64,000 nt of DNA from Albugo candida. Taxonomy: Eukaryota > Oomycota > Peronosporomycetes > Albuginales. The stretch is from positions 186,001 to 250,000 of the forward strand of contig JBDOQK010000036.1 in the NCBI GenBank assembly GCA_040437565.1. Reading direction: 5' to 3'. The notes below the pieces were generated by a model. It saw only the letters and a program-made list of their open reading frames with translations. It was not told where the DNA came from and searched no databases. Positions 56,452-64,000 of the stretch are shown in pieces (the stretch's first letter is position 1; each line of letters starts with the position of its first letter). The translations under genes and the position numbers were made by a program.

Positions 56452-59240
56452 ATGAGTACAGAGGTGTCCTTATGGAGTGGTGATGTATCGTGTCTTGAAT
56501 TACTTTCACACCAAATTCTACTCGCAGAGAACACTATGAATGCCCTTGGGATAGTTCCATTGCAAACAGTACACGTAGCGTCTAAGACCATCGCAAAGGA
56601 GAAGCAGCTGATCTTACTTGAGTGCGTCATGGCACCATCCTCCGCAACCATAGAAAATGTTGCTTGTGTCCATACTTGGGTCATGGAAATCCTTTATATC
56701 TCTCACGGAGAAACTGTAACCATTAGTCATGTGACATACCCACGCGCAGCCACAGATAAATTCCTATTGACAGATGACATTCATATTCGGATAATTGCAT
56801 CGTATTCGCTTTGGGCAAATAGCAACCAATCATTCGCTCCGACTCGAAAACGATTGGATAATGAAGCGAGTCTCCTACCACTTGATGCCGTCTCGGTTCG
56901 TGAAGCCTACCAACGGCTGTTGATGGTGGTTTTAGGCACTATAGAGATTGACGGGAGGTATCATGGAGTGATACAAGTCGGTCAATTGATACCATTTCAG
57001 GTATTTGGGCAGATGTACCTCACAAGTATTATCGGACTGAGAAAAAGCGGTCAGAAGCTTCCTATCGGATTATATAACCGAAATATTTCATCATGTCCAA
57101 GAATCCATTTTTCAACAGGTGATCCTCTCCAAGATTCCAATCAACATATAAGCTATCAGAAAGGATTCATCAGTAACGAGCTTGACGGTGACGTGCTGAA
57201 AAAGAAGCTGTGGAAGCTTGGGCTATGTGGCATACACCATCAATTGCGAGAGATACTTTGGTGCATTACATTGATTGTCAACCCCGAGGTGTTTGTCGAA
57301 GAAAGCTCTCGAAATTGGCTAGAGTCGGCCAGATTTCGCGGTGTCATAATATGTGGTTGTGCCGGAAGTGGGAAGACCGAATTATTAAATGTGATTGAGA
57401 ACGAAGTATTCGAACATTACAGGAGCAGCACTTCTTTGGATGTCGATGTGGTCCGGTGGGATGCGACTTGGCTAGTTTTGGAATATGAAGATGTATTAAC
57501 AAACGATACGTTCTTTGAATTCATACGAAATAAACTTATGTCTAGTCTTTCTGGAAAAGCACTAGAAAAGTGCAGTGCTTTGATTCTCTTGGATAATCTC
57601 GACGAGCTCTTTCTGCAAAATGAAAATGAAGCACAATCTGATGTCCATTCAATCGGAAATGGAATAATAAGTCTTTTCGACCATCTTGACGAGCTAAATG
57701 CCTGCAGAATCTGTGTGGTGGTCACGTGTCAGGATGAAAGTATGGCCAGACTTCCCAGTAAAATCATACATCCTTCACGTCTCGGCAAGTGTTTCGAGCT
57801 AGCACCTCCAACTGAGTCTATTCGACGTGATATTCTGGCTCAAATATTGATCAAACTACCCGTTTGTGTTGAATTCGATTGTGACGAAATACCCGATCCG
57901 AACCTCTTTGCGCTTCTATCTAGCATGCAGATGAATCACGAAGGACATCAGAATTCAATCGACGCTGGTACAATTTGCGCTCTTGCTACCAGAATTGCTT
58001 CTAGGACAGCTGGATGTGTTCCTCGTGACTTGATTCGACTATGTCGCCATGTGCTGGCTCAAGCATTGAGTGATTCACAACCGATTCAAGCTATAAAATG
58101 GCCGCATGTTATGGCTGCTATAGCTACAGTGAAACCATCACAACTTCGGCATTTAGACGTTAACACGCCTCATATTCACCGTTCCAACGACCTAGCTTTT
58201 GCCGGGTACGAAAAAACACAGACAGATCTCCACCAAGTGGTAGATGCATCTTTCCGTCCTTCAGAGGCAATGAAGGTATTGCCATCTCTTATCGTGAGCA
58301 ATGGTATCATTTTCAGACAGTGTTTTATTCTTAGAGACTTGGTGTCATGGCTTCATCGGGTATTCTGCTTTATGGACCATCAGGTTGTGGAAAAAGTCTA
58401 CTCGCCAAAGTCGTTGCTGCTCGTGCAAATGTGAATTTGATCTCCATCAAGGTGAGCTCTTCCGTTCGAAAGTACGCGTCTCATACAATTTTTCATGGAT
58501 GTAGTCGTCGGAAATCATGTCGAAATACTTTGGCGACAGCGAAGAAGCAATTCGACGCATATTTGCTCGAGCTCGTTCAGCATCTCCGAGCATCCTCTTT
58601 TTCGATGAGTTTGACGCTATTGCATGCAAACGATTCGGAGAGACGCATACAAAGGACAGTGAAGAGAGAGCGTTTGATGGAAGTAATGTTTATAATCGTA
58701 TATTGTCAACTTTTCTGAATGAAATGGATGGCATCGGACACGCAAAGAGAAGTGGATATCACACACAAAAGTCAGAAAAGCGTAAGCAGGTCCTTGTGAT
58801 CGCTGCTACGAATCGCGTCGATGCACTGGACAAGGCACTCATCCGTCCCGGCCGTATTGACAAGAAGATATTCCTGGATTATCCAAACTTGCAGGATCGA
58901 AAGGTTGGACTAATGCATAATTGTCAATCTATTTCGATGGCTGATGAAGTATGCAGGCGATTTTGAAGCTTTCCACTCGGAGAATGCCACTCAAAGACGA
59001 TGTCGATTTGGATGTCTTGGCGTCACGTTCATACGAGTAAGCGATATACTATCCTCAGTAGGAGTCAATTGCTTCAAGCAGCTACTTTGTAGATCACCTG
59101 CCACAGGAGCGGATCTTGCCAACATTTGCAAGGAAGCAGCATTGATGGCTCTGCGTGAAGATCCAAATGCAAGTCATGTGGAAAATCGTCATTTTCAACA
59201 AGCATGGGAGCATCAGATGAGCTCGAGTACGAAGGATTAG
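56452..59240 (+). CDS. Type II AAA+ ATPase, PEX1- or AFG2-like
   Basis: Exons 56452-58293, 58335-58451, 58505-58903, 58957-59036 and 59093-59240 in phase (introns 41-56 bp), 861 residues from the first Met after gap 14; the true N-terminus may be missing. D1: Walker A GCAGSGKT (about 302) and Walker B-like LILLDNLDEL (about 380), where the catalytic Glu is Asn, so D1 probably does not hydrolyse ATP well. D2: GPSGCGKS (about 627), ILFFDEFDAIA (about 684), AATNRVDALDKALIRPGRID (about 755-770, with Arg finger), then MPLKDDVDLDVLA and GADLANICKEAALMAL. The degenerate D1 and FFDEFD favour PEX1 (peroxisomal receptor recycling); the D2 C-terminus favours AFG2/SPATA5L1 (ribosome biogenesis). AAA+ assignment is firm, subfamily open. 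Confidence 0.8.
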
Positions 59241-59359
59241 TGAGATGAATAGTCAAAAGTACAACAAAAAGCCTTGTAATCACATTGAATCGAATTAATC
59301 TCACAACACATACTTGATTATCAGCAAGAGTACACTTCAGCTCGCATTTGTTCCCACTC

Positions 59360-60082
59360 TCAAGCACGAAGAGAACCTTGTGGTCGTGAGCCGTCTTCCG
59401 GTGCACTTGGCGGATCAAGTTTGTCAGAAGGGGTCGAGCAGGAAGGTGCACCGGAAGCAGCTTGGTCAGGTATCTCCTCATCGGCGGCACCAGTATCAGA
59501 GTTTCCAGGCGATGATTCTGGCGCGTCCACACTTTGTCCTTCCGGCTGACCTGGTTGGGACTCATTCAATGCCGTCTCACTCGTTGGTGTGTCGGAGATC
59601 GGGTCTTCTCCACTTTTGGCTCCTTCACCATCATCAGATGTTTCTGGTGGCGAGCTGGTGTCACTTTCGCTCGAAGGAGGAGCATCAGTTTGATCTGCTG
59701 GAGCGACGGGCTCGGTCGAATCGACTTCCGCAGCAAGCATCAACTCTCGAATCGATGGTATGCTTGGCACCGCTGGACTCGGAGGCAAGTCATCAGCACT
59801 TGGTGCTTTTGGTAGAGTAGGAGACGGAATGGATCCATTCAAAGCCTCGGGCATTTGAGGTACTGATGGCACTTTGTCGATTAGTGGTCGCAGGTTTTCT
59901 CGTATCTCTGTCATATTCAATCGACCGAGCTTATCGAGAGCCGACAGCATATCATTTATCTTTGCTCGATTGAAAAGATTGGGTCGATCACCGATTGATG
60001 GCGAGGCCAATTTGGCTTCGACATGGAGTGCTACAAATGGCCACATCAGCACTACAACCCATAGGATCTCCACTTGAGACAT
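59360..60082 (-). CDS. Secreted Pro/Ser-rich protein
   Basis: 240 residues from the ATG at 60082. Signal peptide: MSQVEILWVVVLMWPFVALHVEA. A short helical part follows (LFNRAKINDMLSALDKLGRLN, then MTEIRENLRPLIDKVP), then about 130 residues dominated by Pro, Ser, Asp, Glu and Gly (PSSESDTSSPPETSDDGEG), likely disordered and extracellular. One Cys lies near the end and there is no GPI tail. Unrecognised; candidate surface or secreted effector. Tail-to-tail with the AAA gene (119 bp). The N-terminal 130 codons appear again at 60312-60706 by assembly duplication. Confidence 0.65.
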   Translation of the reverse strand: MSQVEILWVVVLMWPFVALHVEAKLASPSIGDRPNLFNRAKINDMLSALDKLGRLNMTEIRENLRPLIDKVPSVPQMPEALNGSIPSPTLPKAPSADDLPPSPAVPSIPSIRELMLAAEVDSTEPVAPADQTDAPPSSESDTSSPPETSDDGEGAKSGEDPISDTPTSETALNESQPGQPEGQSVDAPESSPGNSDTGAADEEIPDQAASGAPSCSTPSDKLDPPSAPEDGSRPQGSLRA

Positions 60083-60835
60083 CTTGATGATACAAATGTA
60101 CTTTGACGAAATTTGGATTATGATGATTTCGATTCAAGTTTGAACACAAAAGCCTCAAGCGTTTCGATGGAAGAAATTGAAAGCCGGAACCCGTAACGCA
60201 TGATCCGTCCANNNNNNNNNNNNNNNNNNNNNNNNNNNNNNNNNNNNNNNNNNNNNNNNNNNNNNNNNNNNNNNNNNNNNNNNNNNNNNNNNNNNNNNNN
60301 NNNNNNNNNNNGTTTGATCTGCTGGAGCGACGGGCTCGGTCGAATCGACTTCCGCAGCAAGCATCAACTCTCGAATCGATGGTATGCTTGGCACCGCTGG
60401 ACTCGGAGGCAAGTCATCAGCACTTGGTGCTTTTGGTAGAGTAGGAGACGGAATGGATCCATTCAAAGCCTCGGGCATTTGAGGTACTGATGGCACTTTG
60501 TCGATTAGTGGTCGCAGGTTTTCTCGTATCTCTGTCATATTCAATCGACCGAGCTTATCGAGAGCCGACAGCATATCATTTATCTTTGCTCGATTGAAAA
60601 GATTGGGTCGATCACCGATTGATGGCGAGGCCAATTTGGCTTCGACATGGAGTGCTACAAATGGCCACATCAGCACTACAACCCATAGGATCTCCACTTG
60701 AGACATCTTGATGATACAAATGTACTTTGACGAAATTTGGATTATGATGATTTCGATTCAAGTTTGAATACAAAAGCCTCAAGCGTTTCGATGGAAGAAA
60801 TTGAAAGCCGGAACCCGTAACGCATGATCCGTCCA
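59688..60835. repeat. Assembly gap 15 with duplicated flank
   Basis: 100 N at 60212-60311. Sequence 59688-60211 is repeated at 60312-60835 (524 bp), with one noticed difference (gaacac versus gaatac). Confidence 0.9.
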
Positions 60836-61112
60836 CTCAATAGACCCAAAACAATAGCGTGATCCAAAGGATTCGATGAGGAATTTGCATGCGGTGAATA
60901 ACAGTCAAGCTGCCAGATGGGAAGAATATTCGGAGATTGATCGATAACGGTTCTCGAAATTTCACACTGGGCCCCTCCGGATCGATTTTTAGCCAAACTG
61001 CACAGATTCTCAGTACCTGTGGGAGGAATACAATAGCCGCTTGATCTCGATACGTCTGCGTCATCAGGGACAAATGGTGTGAAAAATAAGAAGGCGATGG
61101 AAGATCCAAGCC
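60742..61112 (-). CDS. Possible secreted small protein, start not found
   Basis: An open frame of about 120 codons without an early ATG. It begins after aatacag, a possible splice acceptor, 28 bp past the GDH stop. It opens with hydrophobic SSIAFLLFFTPFV (signal-like), then four Cys (GYCIPPTGTENLC, GAQCEI, WQLDCY), and ends LEAFVFKLESKSS. An upstream coding exon would have to lie in or beyond the GDH gene, so this may be a relic or a mis-sequenced start. No family recognised. Confidence 0.3.
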
Positions 61113-61139
61113 GTTCACTCGGCTGTATTCATTATACTA

Positions 61140-63274
<2,135 letters not shown>

Positions 63275-63516
63275 GAACGTCTGACATCAAAGAAGTCTTA
63301 TTTCGGATCGCCTGTTTTGATGCAATTAGTCTTGCAATCTGAGGCTGCGATCGCCATGATGTCCACATGATGTAGTAGGGGCTGCTATTATGAAGGGAAT
63401 GGTACGGTTACTAACGGATGCGAAGATCGGAGCATGATCGAAAGATGAATAAGTCAAAGACGGTGAGAACGAAAGCACAACAATTAAGTTTTTATGATTC
63501 ATTGAAATTCTTTCAA

Positions 63517-63915
63517 TTACACTACACAAGACATTATAACAGCAAGAGCGCCGATAAAAACACTTCCAAAAAGCTTCCCGGTAAAGTGATTCGCACTTGA
63601 TTGTTCTTTTCCTGGTGTGGATCCTTCCGTCATCGCACTGCTTCCATCGTATAATTGACTACTTGCACTAGTCGACTGACTATCCAGAGAGTCAGTGGAA
63701 TTTTCGAGATTGTTTGCGGCGTCAGTTGAAGAACCATTTAATGCTTCCGAGATATTTCCAGCGATATTAGTTGCCGCATCTGATATCGCTGAGCTTGCTG
63801 TTTCGATGAGACTTGAATTGGTCTTTTCATCTGTACTATTTAAAGTGCTTGTTTGCGAAAGTGTGTTTGGGCACGCGCATACAATCATTGCAACAAACCA
63901 GCCGCTCTTCTTCAT
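63517..63915 (-). CDS. Secreted Ser/Thr/Asn-rich, probably GPI-anchored protein
   Basis: 132 residues from the ATG at 63915. Signal peptide MKKSGWFVAMIVCACPNTLS. The mature part is Ser/Thr/Asn/Ala-rich (SSAISDAATNIAGNISEALNG, several N-x-S/T sites) without Cys. The C-terminus SSANHFTGKLFGSVFIGALAVIMSCVV looks like a GPI signal and shares SSAN and the hydrophobic end pattern with the two paralogues near 50-51.7 kb. Same class, perhaps the same family, though the signal peptide differs. Confidence 0.7.
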   Translation of the reverse strand: MKKSGWFVAMIVCACPNTLSQTSTLNSTDEKTNSSLIETASSAISDAATNIAGNISEALNGSSTDAANNLENSTDSLDSQSTSASSQLYDGSSAMTEGSTPGKEQSSANHFTGKLFGSVFIGALAVIMSCVV

Positions 63916-64000
63916 CCTGACTCAATAATCAATGCTCTGTGTGGATTTTTATAAAATGATGTGCGACAGCAAAAAAGTTTTAGACGTTTCGGCACACTGG

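Overview
This is a gene-dense nuclear scaffold piece from an oomycete. The sequence points there through an elicitin-like cysteine pattern, intraflagellar-transport and CDKL-type genes (a zoosporic lineage), short introns (nearly all 41-69 bp), a large p300/CBP-type acetyltransferase and several small secreted proteins. The moderate, AT-leaning composition and tight spacing (tens to hundreds of bp between genes) fit a compact genome such as Albuginales better than a repeat-rich Phytophthora; this placement is inference.

Layout, left to right: IFT80 3' part (+), zinc-finger/Nudix protein (-), SmB (+), lysine-methyltransferase-like protein (+), a SAC3/GANP-like fragment (-), p300/CBP-like KAT (+), a long sparse stretch holding a coiled-coil gene (-), a membrane RING-H2 protein (+), an LRR protein (+), a secreted Cys-rich protein (+), a PDZ protein (+), Ski2 RNA helicase (-), elicitin-like protein (-), an unknown coiled-coil gene with an in-frame TAG (-), CDKL kinase (-), PPIL2 U-box cyclophilin (-), PEX10 (+), C1D/Rrp47 (-), DNAJC9-like (-), small coiled-coil gene (+), a very large EH-domain protein (+), long-chain acyl-CoA synthetase (+), two paralogous mucin-like GPI-type proteins (-), a DDX24-like half helicase with an unknown C-terminus (+), a membrane protein (-), a two-domain AAA+ ATPase (+), a secreted Pro/Ser-rich protein (-), a glutamate dehydrogenase homologue that has lost its catalytic residues (-) and a third Ser/Thr-rich GPI-type protein (-).

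The housekeeping genes are unrelated by pathway, apart from two RNA-exosome cofactors (Ski2, C1D), two splicing proteins (SmB, PPIL2), two flagellum-linked genes (IFT80, CDKL) and PEX10 with a possibly PEX1-like AAA protein. The right third mixes housekeeping genes with short secreted Ser/Thr/Pro-rich proteins.

Sixteen runs of exactly 100 N occur. Fifteen are flanked by a direct repeat of the adjoining sequence (28-1045 bp), so the duplications are unmerged contig ends rather than biology. Merging the two copies restores one uninterrupted reading frame in each affected gene checked, and a few copies differ at single bases, as expected for two alleles. Coordinates below span those artefacts and merged lengths are stated.

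The most striking observation is the GDH homologue. Its fold and nucleotide-binding motif are preserved through seven in-phase exons, but the conserved substrate lysines, the catalytic aspartate and a substrate serine are all replaced: a candidate pseudoenzyme.
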